In this document: in pieces, positions 33,301 through 46,504 of the stretch
How the letters are laid out: every line of letters begins with the position of its first letter
Position numbering within the stretch: the first letter of the stretch is position 1
NCBI RefSeq assembly: GCF_040958095.1
Contig: NC_091193.1
Location: 19,976,722 to 20,040,721, forward strand
Length of the DNA stretch: 64,000 nt
Direction: 5' to 3'
From: Procambarus clarkii
Lineage: Eukaryota; Arthropoda; Malacostraca; Decapoda; Cambaridae
Made by a program: the position numbers and the translations under genes
The notes under the pieces: generated by a model
Database searches by the model: none
What the model was told of the DNA's origin: nothing
Seen by the model: the letters and a program-made list of their open reading frames with translations, nothing else

Positions 33301-36300
33301 CGGCCTATTGACAAAGCTCGAGTACATGGGGAAAATGTGTAAAACCCTGGTTTGTCTCTCGGAGAGGCTGCGGGATCCAGTAAGTTCAGTAGAACTTCGG
33401 TTTCAACTCTTTTTAACCATGTCATAGCTCAGTCGATTAAGACTGAGATGCTCCCGGACGCAGGTTCGAATCCTCGTCACGGCCCTTGTGGAGTTGTTCA
33501 TTTGATACATCACTTTATTGTGATTTCTGTGTGTAATGCTCAAGTATTGTTAGTTGTTTGAAAATTCAGAAGATGAATTAAGCAGCACATAAAAGAGTGT
33601 TCCTAATGTTATAGTGTGATAATGCAAGCTATAAGAAGGAACTCATAATGTTATTCTGTTTATGCACTTGAGTACACAACACAAAGACTGAAGGCTTCCT
33701 ACCTCTGAAACATATTCAATATTATCTATGTATTTGTCAAGTGATGATTCCCATATCCCAAGTTTAACAGACATTGCCATGGAATTACTAAAGGTGTACT
33801 TCTCCAAGTCTGTCCGGCCCTCTGGGTTCAGGTTGATTTTGTCGTTTATTAATCTTGTCTTTGATCTGATAATACAAAAAACCAGCGTTGAATGTAATGA
33901 AACATCATTTTCTGGACGAGTTCCGAAGGCTCCCTGAAGCTATCCGAAATGATGTGTACTATATTAGTTTGGAATCATCAGTCACAGGAGTTCTTATGCC
34001 TACCGGGAACCGCGAGCCAGAACCTGGTCCCCTCAGAGAAGCGCAGAGAGCAATGGTCTATGAGAACTTTACTTTTATAGTATGTCATAATTGCCATCAA
34101 CTGGGAAAGGACCCAGAAAGGTAGGTGAATCAAAACAGTCTATTTTCTGGTTAACCTGTGCAATCTACATCCCAAAAAATTAAGGTAGTAAGGTAGGCTG
34201 CACCAGCTGCAGTTCACCCGCACCCAGCCAGTAACACTCCCCCACCTGTGGCAAGACGGAAAGTCCAAGATCCCCGACGTACCTCAAGCAATGAAGTCCT
34301 TTAGTGGGGAGTGATTCCCAAACACCCCAGGGCAGATAACCCTGAAATGCAAGGGTAATACTTTCAGAGCACCTAGGGAAGATTATTCTATGCTTTAAAT
34401 GTAAAGTGCTCATAGGCCATTGCTCCCTGCGCCTCTTTGAGGGGACCAGGTTCTGGCTCATGGTTCCCGGTAGGCACAAGAACTCCTGTGACTGATGACC
34501 CCAAACTAATATAGCACATATCACTTCAGATAGCTTCAGGAAACTGACGAGGCTCTCCACAGAAAAAATGAATAATAAGGTATTGCACAAAAGTAATAAT
34601 ACAAATTTACCAATGGGCTTATAAGTTGCAATCTAAAAGCAGCAAATAGTATCAAATCCATAATAAAATACATCCTGTGAAGAATTCTTTTCTTCAGCCA
34701 TAAAATAGTTTGCTTCTACACGTCCAAGTTCCTATACAATATATCAAAATATATTTTCAGTTACATTTAATGTAAGTCGGAGACATCAAATGCCACACAA
34801 TATACTACATAATTTAAACATTGAATAGTAAGAGGTACCCCGAACAATTTAGGAATTAAATGGCATCAGCTCATCAAGAGGACTGCTTCTGAGAAAATCA
34901 CCCCTAACCTAGAAGGGCGAAGAATTTTATAATTTCGTACAATATCAATTTGATATTATATTTAGTGAAACTAATAAATTTACATAAACATTATTCTGAG
35001 CATATTCTGATAATAAAAGACCCATAGCTCTGAAAGAAAACATTTACAATATAATATAGAAAATATGGTGCATTACAACGACGCACTGTCATACTTTTGC
35101 AAGTGATACACTGGTGGCGCCACAAGACAAGAGCAGCACAGACCAGTGACCAAAGAGCTGAAACTCAACCCCTGCAAGCATAACTTGGTGAGTACAGAGC
35201 ACCTGAACATAAACAATGACTGATGGATTCATTCATAATCAAATATTTAGCTGTTACAATAATGGTATTTTTTACAACTCCTTAAAGTACAATGATACAA
35301 GTAATAACTAAGCTAAAAAAAAATTTGAAGGGCATAAAGTCTAAAATGATTTTTTTTATAGTGATGTATGCTTTAGGGATGAATTAATGGACAATGATAA
35401 ACTGGAAAGAGAATGTCTTCAAATGAATGACAGGAGGAGGAGGAGTGGGTGTGGAGAACACATGGGATGTGCTAATAAGGATGGGTGCAAGTGGTTTCTA
35501 AGAAGGTAGCAAATTCATCTGTGCATAATGTATATGGCAGTGAATGAGGAGCACTGTATGTCTGGTCTAATAATGAAGCACTGGGGTGTTGCTGTGGATG
35601 ACTGCTGCAGTGTGGTACTGTTTATATATATGTGGTCCTATATACAGGTACAGTATTGTAATGTGAATGATGATAAAATGAATGAGTAACATTTTTATTG
35701 TTTTATTATTTGCAAAACTTAGCAATTGTCTTGCATCATATTTCACTACAAAATTATGAAATACTGTATAATTACAATACAGTATTTGCTAACATCTTCA
35801 TTAATGTTAAAAAATCTATTAATCCCACAACTTATTTCTGAAGAATGAACAAATTATATTAAATGAACTAAGAATTAAAAACAAGGTTACACTTACGGTC
35901 CCTCATTGTACCTGTAAGCGAGGATCTCACTCTCCTCCTCCACTACCTGCTCATTGTACTTCCCCTCTTCATATTTCTTTAAAAACCTGAGAACATTTGC
36001 ACGTTCCAATTCTGCCACATTCCAGAAAACAACTGAACCCTCTTTGAAGAAGTAAATCTCCCGTTGTTCTGATTCTAGTTGATAAGTAGCAACCACATGC
36101 AAGACATCATTTGCATCTGAAAGCAAAATTATGCAGAATATCATTCAAGGTATAAAATATATTAATGGATATTAGAATTATAAATTACATGGTATTGGTT
36201 AAAAGTGTGTAATTTCAAATTATATTACAGTACTACATTTAGTTTGAAAATTATTCTACAACACACACAAGTTTAAGTTTCATGCCAACACTTTCTTAAG

Positions 36301-39300
36301 AACTTGAAAAATTATTTCATAATTTTTAAACATTTCCCTTAAAATAAAAACTACCAAGCAAAACTTTAGGGAATACAGTACTGTAATCACTTTCAGTGGG
36401 GCTACAAAACTCAAGAGTTGGTTACATGATATAATTATTTCAGATTTTAAGTGACTGACTGGAAAGAAACCTCAAATAATAAAAGGAATGGAGAGACCTG
36501 AAAGGCTGCTTTCTGATTGGCCCTTCAGTTATTTCCCTAACCAGGACCTAGGTCCACCCAAGAGTATTGTTTACAAGCTAGGCTCTACTCGACAATCAGC
36601 CAGGCTCTGATAAGGAACTTTTAAAATGGTTATGCCAAACTCCTGCAAGTAATAACTGGAAACACAAAGAAAAACAATTCTGGTTTTGCTGACTTCTGTA
36701 CTGAAAGAACTAGGTACATGTAAGCAAGGAAAGAAACTGTTAACTCCAATATAGGTGAAAGAAGAGTCTGCAATGCCAAAAGCTGGTAAGAGGGGAGTGG
36801 ACTCCAGCAGGAACATCAATGACACCCAACAATGGACCGATAGAAATGCATGTAAGACTGAACTACAGTAATACCTTAGAAGTCACCTTGTGCTGGTGTC
36901 CAGTCTGCATTAATGTGTCTGGCAATGACCAAGCTGATGAGGTGGCTAAGTGTGTTTCTGTCACCTTAATTCCCTAAAGATGTTTCCTTTATTATTATTT
37001 ACTAGAGATGTTGGATTGTTGCTAGTAAGATACGCTTTCCTGTGTATTGTACAGTATATATATTGGTCATGTTGCCCAAGATATTTCTAGCAATTTTTAT
37101 CCATAGTGGTGCAAAGCAGTTGAACATAGTTGTTATTTCAGAGATAAAAGTATATCTATCTCTAAGGTCTTGTACATTTCATTCAGTATGTTTATTGTAT
37201 GAATGTACATAGACTCTAGAATGTTTAGTGCGCTTCTTTTAATATAAATTTCATGCTTCCTTTTGCTTTAAATCTAGGCTCAACAGCCAAGTACAAAATT
37301 AATGATGACACTTTTATAAATAAAGAAGAAAACTATACAGTAGAGTATAATCAGATAATATTATATGCAACATTTTATCTTGGCTAAATGAAGGAAAAAA
37401 GATATCAAAATAGTTCCTCATTTAACATATTGCATGCACAACACGTACCAGGCACTAATGATGACACACTGGAGGAAGCCTGTGGGGGATTACCAGATGT
37501 GGTGTGGTTTGTCATCTGAGAAGTCGGGGTCCCTGGTGTAATGCTGGCACGAGTGTAGAGTCCTTGCTGAGTTAACCCATCAAGAAGCTTATCAAGGTCA
37601 TACTCATCTGCCGTTGCATATGCTGTTACTTGCCATTCCTACCAAACATGAAAGTATTACAAATTATTTGAGACTTGTACAGGAAATTATAACTAACATT
37701 GATAAAAAATAAAAATACGCAATCAAACAGGGAGCGGAGGTGGACGAGTGCAGGGTTGCCTCTAAGGGCTTTCTTCAGATAGGTTGGTCTGGTTACCTGT
37801 CTTCAAGATTTATGTTCAAGTGGCTCAAATGATGCTAAATACAATACTGCATAATGTGAATAATATGATGATTGTGCAAGCAATATTTCTCATGCAAATC
37901 TATTAGCTACAGAATTCTGTCCCTGTTCATCTTTTTGTCTCTAGGCTGATGCCTCCCTTCCCTATAAAAGTGGGACATGTGGTAATGATACTGTATATGT
38001 GTATAATATATAGATGTTTAATCATCGGAATGGAGAAGTATCAATTTTGTAAACAAGACAAAAAAGACAAGACAAAAGTAAGACATAAATCTTTAAGCCA
38101 CATCTTATATGTAAACATTTCAGATGTCTTAATGCTTTTACTACAGAGAAATTTGTTTTATCTAAATACAGTACTCTGGAATGAAGTATGTACTTGGAAT
38201 GGTACTTAAAGAGTCCATATTATTATTTTTTGTATATATACTGTACAAGAGTTCTTACATTCTTGTACAGCCACTAGCATGCATAATGTTTCGGGCAAGT
38301 CCTTAATCCTAATTTTCACACACATACACATCCCCAGGAAGCAGCCCATAGCAGCTGTCTTACTCCCAGGTACCTATTTACTGCTAGTTGAACAGGATCA
38401 TCATGGAGAAAGAAACTCTGCTCATTTGTTTCCGCCTCTGCCAGGGATCAAACCTGGACTCTTAGGACTACAAACCCCGAGCGCTGTCCACTCAGCCATC
38501 AGGCTCCAATTATTCAGCTTCCCTTTTTTATCTCTGTAGGTGGAGGACACACAGTCTTGAACTTCTTCCAAGTTTTTTTATGCACTTTGACCATTCTTGG
38601 GCTTTGACCATGCTTGTGGAGAGGGGTGGGGTTCACCTATTGCAGGGTTGTTCCTACAGGTCTGTCTTAGACTTGGTCCCTGTGTTGTCCTCCAGTCTCT
38701 AGATCTTGCACAGCTCTATATATCCCATTTCTTCATTTTCACATTTGGGACTTGTTGGATAGGAACATAGTTGTAGAGATCTGGAAGTTCAGAAGCCCAG
38801 CCCCTATTGGATCCTCGACTTTTCAGGGAGTCGATGCTTTTATTCCTTGTCCAACATACCAGGTGACTCCATATCTATGGTCCAGCAGGTGGTGGTGTGA
38901 CAGACTTGACAGATGTCTAAAAAATTTAGATGCCTATAGCTATGAATGTTCCTATTCATTTGAGATTCAAGAATTGGCTGGAATCTTGGGTCAGTTGATC
39001 CTCTTACCACTTTTGGGTTCTCATCTTTGTTCTCAATCTGGAGCCTTGGATGCTCTCCAGGTTCATTCATATTGTTCATCGAGTTTCAGCTCCTGGAAAT
39101 CTATGTCCCGGTCTACCTTGATATATGGTGCAGGTGATGAGTGACAATAATGTGGCTAAAGTATGTTGACCAGACCACACACTAGAAGGTGAAGGGACAA
39201 CGATGTTTCGGTCCGTCCTGGACCATTCTCAAGTCGATTGTGATGAGGAAGTAGATGCAGGCAATAAATAGGCAAGAGATGTGAGGAGCAAAGTAAGGTG

Positions 39301-42300
39301 TAGTAGAGGGGATAGTAGTAGGAATAAGAACTGCAGAGGGCCTATTGGCCCATACGAGGCAGCTCCTATTATAACCACTGAATGAGAAGGAGATAGTAAT
39401 AGGAATAAGAAGAGGATAGCAAGGGAACGTAAGGGAAGACAATGAACAGAAAAAAAGAGAGAAGAGAAAGAAAAGGAAAGAGAAAAAGATAAATGGAAGG
39501 GTAAGCTTATGTTAGGTCAAGTTTGTTAGAAAGATTAGAGCATCTTGATATATGGTCTTACTGGTACATACTTTTTTTATTATTATTACTGACCCTTTAT
39601 TATTATATTACTGACAGCATTACACTAAATGAACAACTACAGCCTTACACGAGGTGGTGGGTTGTGCATGTGCATCTCAGGTAGAGTAAAATCTGGATCG
39701 AAAGTAAGAAATTTGTGTCGAGCCAAGGGAGCAAATCCTGTCACTGCCTCTTCTACCTGCAACATACATACAGACCCAAGTATATCATTTATATACAGTA
39801 TCTACATACCTATCTACCTATACATACATACATTTTACATCCATCGGTTTACTCTCATGCTCACACAATATAGCAAGAGTTGAATTAAGAACAGTAAGAT
39901 CTCTAGTTACCTATTGTGAGCGCTAAATGTAAGTTATAGTTCAGAGGATTTCCCTTCCTATAATTCATAACAAATTTTCTCTTACATTTCAACAATGTTT
40001 TAAGTGCTTGAGACTTGTGTAGAAGGAACACCTAAAATATTTGCCCTAGAATGCCACAAACTGACTTGGCAATTATATTTGCAAATCAAATGTCACTTGC
40101 TTTCAATTAAGGAACCTTGCTTTTGTATAGAATATTACTCTATGGTAAAGTGGGAAGTGAAAGTGATATTGAGATCTTACAAAGAGATCCCATTGTAGAA
40201 TACAAATAATCCCCCACCTGGATCATTAAACACTATGCGTGCTAGTGGCTGTACGAGAATGTAAGTTCTCTTGTACAGTATATGTAAAAAAAAAAAAAAA
40301 AAAAATACAGTACATGAACTCCACAAATGGTCAGATGACTGGCAAATGCTTTTTATGTTGATAAATGCAAGATCTTGCATGTGGGGCATAACAATCCACA
40401 TCACAACTACTAAATTGACAGTACTACTTTACAACAGATAGATGAAGAAAAGGTCCTTGGAGTCAGAATTCATCATTCACTAAAAGTTGCACAAAAAGTG
40501 GGAGCAGCAGTAAAATAAGCGAACAAAACCCTGGGAATAATCAAGCGTACTTTTAACTTTAAGAAAAAGTTATATACGTATTATTGCAGCATGTATCACT
40601 CATGTATCCTCCTCACCTCATGTATCACTGATCAGTTTCTAGAGTAATTTACTTGTTTAACCACTGCACTGCGCAAAGCGCCTTTAGGCGCTCAGAGAGT
40701 TGTTCTTTTTGTTTTTTAATTTGGCTATATTTTAATGTTTTTTAATATTTTCATTACTATTTGTGTTTTGAAATGGAAATAGTTGACTTTGGAAACATTT
40801 TGACATTAAATTTACCTGAACATTTGTAAAAATAACAAAAATATGTCCTTGACAATTCCACCAAGACGTTTCTCCCGAAAATAGGTGAGCAGTGCAAGGG
40901 TTAAACCTTTCCTGTTATTCACTTTGCCCACTACCTTTTGACAGCTAGTGCTTCTATGGTTTTCACACATGCAACATTCAACTTTAATTTTACTGTATTG
41001 CTGCTTTTTTCCAATCCTCTGGCATATTACCACCATCCCATATTTCAGTCTTCTCTTCCGAAATCACTATCAACTCCTCTTTTGTATTTATTTACCAGTT
41101 CTCATCTCAACTTTGATTCTTTTGCCCCAAAATGTGAGACATGATCACCCTTTCACCACTTTATCTCAAAGCACCAACATCATATCAGACAGATTGCTGC
41201 CGGTTTCCTGTCCTCATTGAAGCCACTAATGGGAAGGTGGCCCGTAGGTAAATTTAGGTATCATACCAATCTCATTCTCAATGTTAATACAAAAACTGAT
41301 ATTTCAATTCTAACTTTTATTACACATTGCAGTGCAATTATAATAACCACTTTTATTCTCTCAATCTAGAACTTCTCACACAGACCCTGAACTGCAATAC
41401 AAGAAGTTATTCATTACCCCATACCACTATTTAATTCATGCTTATAACATTTACTCCAATACTCTTCTCATCATCAATTATTTTTATCTTAGGCTATTCT
41501 CACATAAATTTAATACTGTACTGTATTGAACTTTGATTTTTATAGCTTTTGCAACTGCCATCTACTGTACCTATATTTATATTTTTCATTCATTCCTTTC
41601 ACATTTCACACTGCCATACGAATCTGGCTGCACTTTCTAGGCAGGTGCAGGACACAAATCTGAGACTATTTTGACTTTGTGGGAAGAAATTTGGGGAAGA
41701 TGGGTCCTCTGCCTAATCCTTTCACTCGTGGAAGATGGAATGTAAGGTAACCAGGTAACCACATAATGGGGTTGTGGGGTTGCCACATTTTTATACCAAC
41801 CAACAATGCAATTTTATCATTACCTCCTCTGAATCTGCCAGCTGTTTTTTCTTCTTCCTCTGTGTTCTTTTCTTAGCTTGCAAGGCTGATATCCGACTAT
41901 GAATGTTTGTAAAGCCACCTTTACTTTGTGACAAATGACGAATATTTGGGGCCATTCCACTTGGAAGAGCCAAACTACCCACTATGACTCGGTTCAGTAT
42001 CTTAGATGACAAACCAAGTGATGATTGTCTAGAAAGAGCACCAAACTTGTGGCTCCATGGGCAAGACATATTTAAATTTATCTTGTCAAAAGTGGCAAAG
42101 TTTGTACTATGGGTAACGGTATTCGGTAAAAATTTGTGAACTTGTGAACTAGGAACAAAATTCATATCTGGTAAGGATTTGCTATTCATCTGACACTGTT
42201 GCTGTCCATTCTGGAAGTTCAATATTTTGGCACAACTTGTTGGTAAAGGTGATATCACTGAGCTTGAGGTTATTCTGTGACTGGTCGAGTCATGTTTTGA

Positions 42301-42411
42301 GCAGTGTAGACCTGCATATATACTTCTGCTTGACAATCGCAATGGAAATACTTCAACAGATAGGCCACACTGTCTAATCAGTGTCCTTGCACACATGCCG
42401 TAGGAGGACAT
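30373..42411 (-). CDS. RMND1: RMND1-like mitochondrial protein (DUF155), 7 coding exons, complete
   Basis: Coding exons in transcript order: 42411-41824, 39756-39649, 37638-37449, 36116-35897, 33865-33703, 31736-31518, 30531-30373. Phases agree at every GT/AG junction; the sum is 1647 bp (548 residues plus TGA). Seen: an Arg-rich N-terminus with almost no acidic residues (mitochondrial presequence-like), a long poorly conserved region to about residue 230, then the DUF155 domain at about 235-525 with [50 protein letters not shown] and DFYWD. A C-terminal hydrophobic helix spans about 527-544. Known: RMND1 is an inner-membrane protein that supports mitochondrial translation. Human RMND1 is 449 residues; the extra length is in the N-terminal half. 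An acceptor lies 4 nt before the ATG (exon starts at 42415), so a noncoding first exon is expected upstream. Confidence 0.94.
30532..31517. other. RMND1 last intron
   Basis: AT-rich intron, nothing recognised. The adjoining intron stretch 31737-32300 is likewise unassigned. Confidence 0.5.
32310..32860 (-). mobile_element. LINE ORF2 C-terminal fragment
   Basis: Minus-strand frame of 109 codons with [15 protein letters not shown]-like, [26 protein letters not shown] and NCLPTEAL motifs, the conserved tail of a Jockey/CR1-group ORF2. Related pieces at 5495-5660 and 47140-47330. 32860-33200 is probably more of the same repeat. Confidence 0.75.
33195..33530. mobile_element. tRNA-like foldback SINE, second copy
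   Basis: Inverted arms (GAGCTACGACATGGTTAAAA and its inverse at about 33400-33435) surround a 100-bp centre, followed by tRNA-like sequence with B box GGTTCGAATCC. Relative of 10148-10315. Confidence 0.65.
33880..34570. repeat. Foldback repeat next to RMND1 exon 6
   Basis: Left arm about 33885-34080, right arm about 34380-34560, inverted; shared blocks CATCAGTCACAGGAGTTCTT, GAGCCAGAACCTGGTCCCCTC and GCTATATTAG-like. The left end is about 15-20 bp from the exon acceptor at 33865. A partial third copy is at 18376-18485. Confidence 0.75.
34580..35896. other. RMND1 intron, largely unassigned
   Basis: AT-rich. A short stretch at about 35130-35210 (GAAACTCAACCCCTGCAAGC) resembles a common LINE-derived piece. 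No exon recognised. The neighbouring introns 36117-37448 and 37639-38230 also hold nothing recognisable. Confidence 0.45.
38235..38508 (-). mobile_element. tRNA-derived SINE
   Basis: Minus-strand head with B box GGTTTGATCCC and A-box-like TGGCTGAGTGGACAGC; tail with CCGAAACATTATGCATGCTA. In the RMND1 intron. 38510-39110 after it is repeat-like but unidentified; its 130-codon frame has no known domain. Confidence 0.65.
39110..39240. repeat. GTCCGTCCTGGACCATT foldback family, one arm
   Basis: Same sequence as the left arm at 2000-2100 (TGTTGACCAGACCACACAC, TCGGTCCGTCCTGGACCATT). 39245-39640 after it is purine-rich (AGAA runs) and unassigned. Confidence 0.65.
40222..40312 (+). mobile_element. 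SINE 3' end with poly(A)
   Basis: CACTATGCGTGCTAGTGGCT then a poly(A) run of about 22, directly followed by a LINE fragment. Confidence 0.55.
40316..40655 (+). mobile_element. LINE reverse transcriptase fragment
   Basis: Broken plus-strand frames read [23 protein letters not shown]-like and NKTLGIIK-like peptides, the region after the YxDD motif. Cut at the TTAA of the MITE. Confidence 0.6.
40657..40904 (-). mobile_element. TTAA-flanked MITE, copy 2 (248 bp)
   Basis: Inverted relative of 23718-23966, with the same AGCGCCT..AGGCGCT palindrome at one end and the same interior (AAACATTTTGACATTAAATT). In the RMND1 intron. 40905-41823 after it is unassigned. Confidence 0.85.
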
Positions 42412-42415
42412 TTTC

Positions 42416-43646
42416 CTGTAAATAAAACATAAAATAAGTACTACATACAAAAATTATTGTGTACTATACTATATATTATAATAAGCACAACCTTTTAGTT
42501 ACAATATAGCATTTGAAATTTAAATACAGTACTGTATATTATATAATTAAAATACATTTACATAATTAGTATATCATTGCAGCAATGGTGTACATCTGCT
42601 GGAGCTAGAACAATTTTTTTGCATCTTGTTCGGTTCAGATGTACCCAATTTTTAAGTTGTTAAATCTTCATAATTATCGAAAATGAACCAAATTCGAACA
42701 ACTGAAATACTGCAGCATGTCTGGTTCCTAGATAATGCAGTCCGCCTCAAAACTGTGCAAGATATATTGGCAAGCAAGGTGATATCATCAATGACATGCA
42801 ATTTTGTTTTACTGGATTATCATTTTGTACAAAATATCTCTGCTGTGCTCTAATAAGCTTGACAAGTTCATTACAAACAAACTTTTTACAGTTTCTTTAT
42901 AATTTAGTTTCATTGGCTTTAGACATAGTATATACTTGCTCTATGTAGAAATCCAACATTCTGCTTATAACTCATTTTGCATGTACGTACTTTTCCCTAA
43001 ATAAACATTATTATTACTACTATTATTATATTGCAGTATAGGTCATTTATTTGTATTTGAATAGGCTGCTAAGTGTACATATTAAACAATCTTGTGATAA
43101 ATATTTAATGTACTGTACTGTACAATATTTTCCTGTAAATAAATAAATAAGAGTAATATATTTTTAATACAGTATTGCAATGTACATATGTATTATGCCT
43201 TTTATAAAGAACACAAATTCTTCACATGACACAAGAATGTATCATTTGGTCACTTGAAGGAGGTAAATAGACCTTGACTGCAAAGTAAAAAATATTACTT
43301 TTGCACATAATGTACTTAATTTGTTACATTAAAATATTAATTTTCATGAAAGCAAGCTACACATAACAGTAAGTCCATAACACTATATTATATCGTGTAT
43401 CCAGCTAAATAATAGCTAAAAGCTAAATAAATAAATAAATAAATACAGTAAATGTATTTTTTCTGCCTAATTATATTCCCCTTATGCAAACCTGCCACGA
43501 TAAGTGAATGAGGAGCTTAGAACTAAAATGCGTCTATGTAGCCACACTGACATGTACATGTATGTATACCTATGTATAATGTGGCAAATAAGAATGTTAA
43601 TATTTACTTAATAGTCCGGCCTGGCCTGGTGAAGGTAAACACTGAC
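42416..43646. other. RMND1 5' intron, unassigned
   Basis: AT-rich with short (ATAA)n runs (43130-43145, 43420-43445). Presumed first intron of RMND1; no repeat family recognised. Confidence 0.4.
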
Positions 43647-43700
43647 CTGCAGCGCCTGCACGCACGGTTGCCAGATTCAAATTGCTAAAAGTAGCGAGCT
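43647..43700 (-). promoter_or_regulatory. Candidate noncoding first exon and promoter of RMND1
   Basis: A small GC-rich island lies about 1.2 kb upstream of the RMND1 coding start, on the minus strand. It ends in a good donor (CAG then gtcagt at 43647). The acceptor at 42415 needs an upstream exon, and this is the best candidate seen. The 5' limit given is arbitrary. A second possible donor (gtaaat) lies slightly further along at about 43610. Confidence 0.3.
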
Positions 43701-43919
43701 GACGGTCTAAACGTAGCGAATTTGTAATAAGATTAGCACAATTTTTTGTTTAGTGACTGATACGGGTATCAAAGTAATCTATTATGATATATAGAGTACA
43801 TTAAACGATTTTAATTGTTTTATTAACATTATCTCTGCATATTTAACCAATATGATAATAGGATAACTTACCAATATTTACTGTTTGAAGCTTAATGGGT
43901 GTGAAGTCCTTCCACGTCT

Positions 43920-44237
43920 TTACAGTTGAAGATTATCAAGATCTAGATCTGCATCCATAGCCTCGTTCTTGTATATTGCAGACTCATATTTAAGCATTGA
44001 CTTGAGTGGTTCAAATGACGAGCAACGAGTTACATTTTCTTCATGATATGTTTTGATTCTCAAGACTGATGTCAAAAGCTCAAGTCCCATTCCCATTCAA
44101 GATTTCTCAGTTTAGTTTTCACAGACGTTACTCTCGAAAAAATCCGTTCAACCAGGGCATTACTGATTGGCAAGCTGTATATTTTCAACACAAACTCAGC
44201 GAGGTCAATCGGTATGGGATTGAAGTCAATCAGTATA
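43920..44237 (-). mobile_element. hAT transposase C-terminal end, truncated
   Basis: The minus strand reads LPISNALVERIFSRVTSVKT followed by KLRN, the conserved hAT dimerisation region, then after one frameshift near 44088 GLELLTSVLRIKTYHEENV and a C-terminal tail ending in TAA at 43922-43920. Everything upstream of the dimerisation region is replaced by the 168-bp satellite from about 44237. No catalytic part is in the window. Confidence 0.8.
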
Positions 44238-46285
44238 TCTGAAGTGTCGGAAATTTGACTCCTGAGCGTGATTTTTGAGCCGAATTCTGACTCTGCACCT
44301 ATTTTCATTTTCAAATTACGACTTTTTACACCGAAAATATGCCAATTACTGAAAACGGCAATGGGTCATATTTTGCCCCCCCCCCCTGCAGTTTTCAAAA
44401 TATCTGAAATGTCGGAAATTTGACTCCTGAGTGTGATTTTTGAGCCGAATTCTGACTCTCTGCACCAATTTTCATTTTCAAATTACGACTTTTTATACCG
44501 AAAATATGCCAATTACTGAAAACGGCGAGGGGTCATATTTTGCCCAAACCACCCTGCAGTTTTCAAAATATCTGAAATGTCGAAAATTTTACTCCTGAGC
44601 GTGATTTTTGAGCCGAATTCTGACTCTCTGCACCTATTTTCATTTTCAAATTACGACTTTTTATACCGAAAATATGCCAATTACTGAAAACGGCGATGGG
44701 TCATATTTTGCCCAAACCCCCCTGCAGTTTTCAAAATATCTGAAGTGTCGGAAATTTGACTCCTGAGCGTGATTTTTGAGCCGAATTTTGACTCTCTGCA
44801 CCTATTTTCATTTTCAAATTACGACTTTTTATACCGAAAATATGCCAATTACTGAAAACGGCGATGGGTCGTATTTTGCCCAAACCCCCCTGCAGTTTTC
44901 AAAATATCTGAAGTGTTGGAAATTTGACTCCTGAGCGTGATTTTTGAGCCGAATTCTGACTCTCTGCACCTATTTTCATTTTCAAATTACGACTTTTTAT
45001 ACCGAAAATATGCCAATTACTGAAAACGGTGATGGGTCATATTTTGCCCAAACCCCCCTGCAGTTTTCAAAATATCTGAAATGTCCGAAATTTGACTCCT
45101 GAGCGTGATTTTTGAGCCGAATTCTGACTCTGTGCACCTATTTCCATTTTCAAATTACGACTTTTTATACCGAAAATATGCCAATTACTGAAAACGGCGA
45201 GGGGTCATATTTTGCCCAAACCCCCTGCAGTTTTCAAAATATCTGAAATATCGAAAATTTGACTCCTGAGCGTGATTTTTGAGCCGAATTCTGACTCTCT
45301 GCACCTATTTTCATTTTCAAATTACTAATTTTTATACCGAAAATATGCCAATTACTAAACGGCGAGGGGTCATATTTTGCCCAAACCCCCCTGCAGTTTT
45401 CAAAATATCTGAAATGTCGGATATTTGACTCCTGAGCGTGATTTTTGAGTCGAATTCTGACTCTCTGCACCTATTTTCATTTTCAAATTACGACTTTTTA
45501 TACCGAAATTATGCTAATTACTGAAAACTGCGATGGGTCATATTTTGCCCAAACCCCCCTGCAGTTTTCGAAATATCTGAAATGTCCGAAATTTCACCCC
45601 TGAGCGTGATTTTTGAGCCGAATTCTGACTCTGCACCAATTTTCATTTTCATATTACGACTTTTTATACCGAAAATATGCCAATTACTGAAAACGGCGAT
45701 GGGTCATATTTTGCCCAAACCCCCCTGCAGTTTTCAAAATATCTGAAATGTCGAAAATTTGACTCCTGAGCGTGATTTTTGAGCCTAATTCTGACTCTCT
45801 GCACCTATTTTCATTTTCAAATTACTACTTTTTACACCGAAAATATGCCAATTACTGAAAACGGCGATGGGTCATATTTTGCCCAAACCCCCCTGCAGTT
45901 TTCCAAATATCTGAAATGTCCGAAATTTGACTCCTGAGCGTGATTTTTGAGCCGAATTCTGACTCTCTGCACCTATTTTCATTTTCAAATTACGACTTTT
46001 TATACCGAAAATATGCCAATTACTGAAAACGGCGATGGGTCATATTTTGCCCAAACCCCCCTGAAGTTTTTAAAATATCTGAAGTGTCGGAAATTTGACT
46101 CCTGAGCGTGATTTTTGAGCCGAATTCTGACTCTCTGCACCTATTTTAATTTCCAAATTACGACTTTTTACACCGAAAATATGCCAATTACTGAAAACGG
46201 CGATGGGTCATATTTTGCCCAAACCCCCCTGCAGTTTTCAAAATATCTGAAATGTTGGAAATATGACTCCTGAGCGCGATACTTT
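44238..46285. repeat. 168-bp satellite array (about 12 units)
   Basis: Period measured from the recurring CCTGAGCGTGATTTTTGAGC: 165, 168, 168, 168, 168, 167, 166, 168, 166, 168, 168, 168. Each unit has GCCAATTACTGAAAACGGCG, TCATATTTTGCCCAAACCCC and a TTTTCAAATTACGAC block. Units are highly alike, so the array is recent. Confidence 0.95.
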
Positions 46286-46504
46286 GTTTATAATAACTGC
46301 ATATAAAGTACATAATAGAGATGTATAATTGTAGGTATAGAGGTTTGCACACAAAATAAAGCCACTACTATAGAAAGCGGTCTTATATGATATAAAACAT
46401 TTAATTTTATACATATAACATATATTAACATTATTTAACATAATATAACTGCTCTTGCACTACACATAGATTCAACAACTCTCTAGTATCATACTTTTCC
46501 TGAT

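Noticed and set aside
34180-34590. A 136-codon minus-strand frame
   Set aside because: Lies within the right half of the foldback repeat; repeat-derived.
38752-39144. A 130-codon plus-strand frame
   Set aside because: No recognised domain; it lies in intronic repeat-like sequence in antisense to RMND1.
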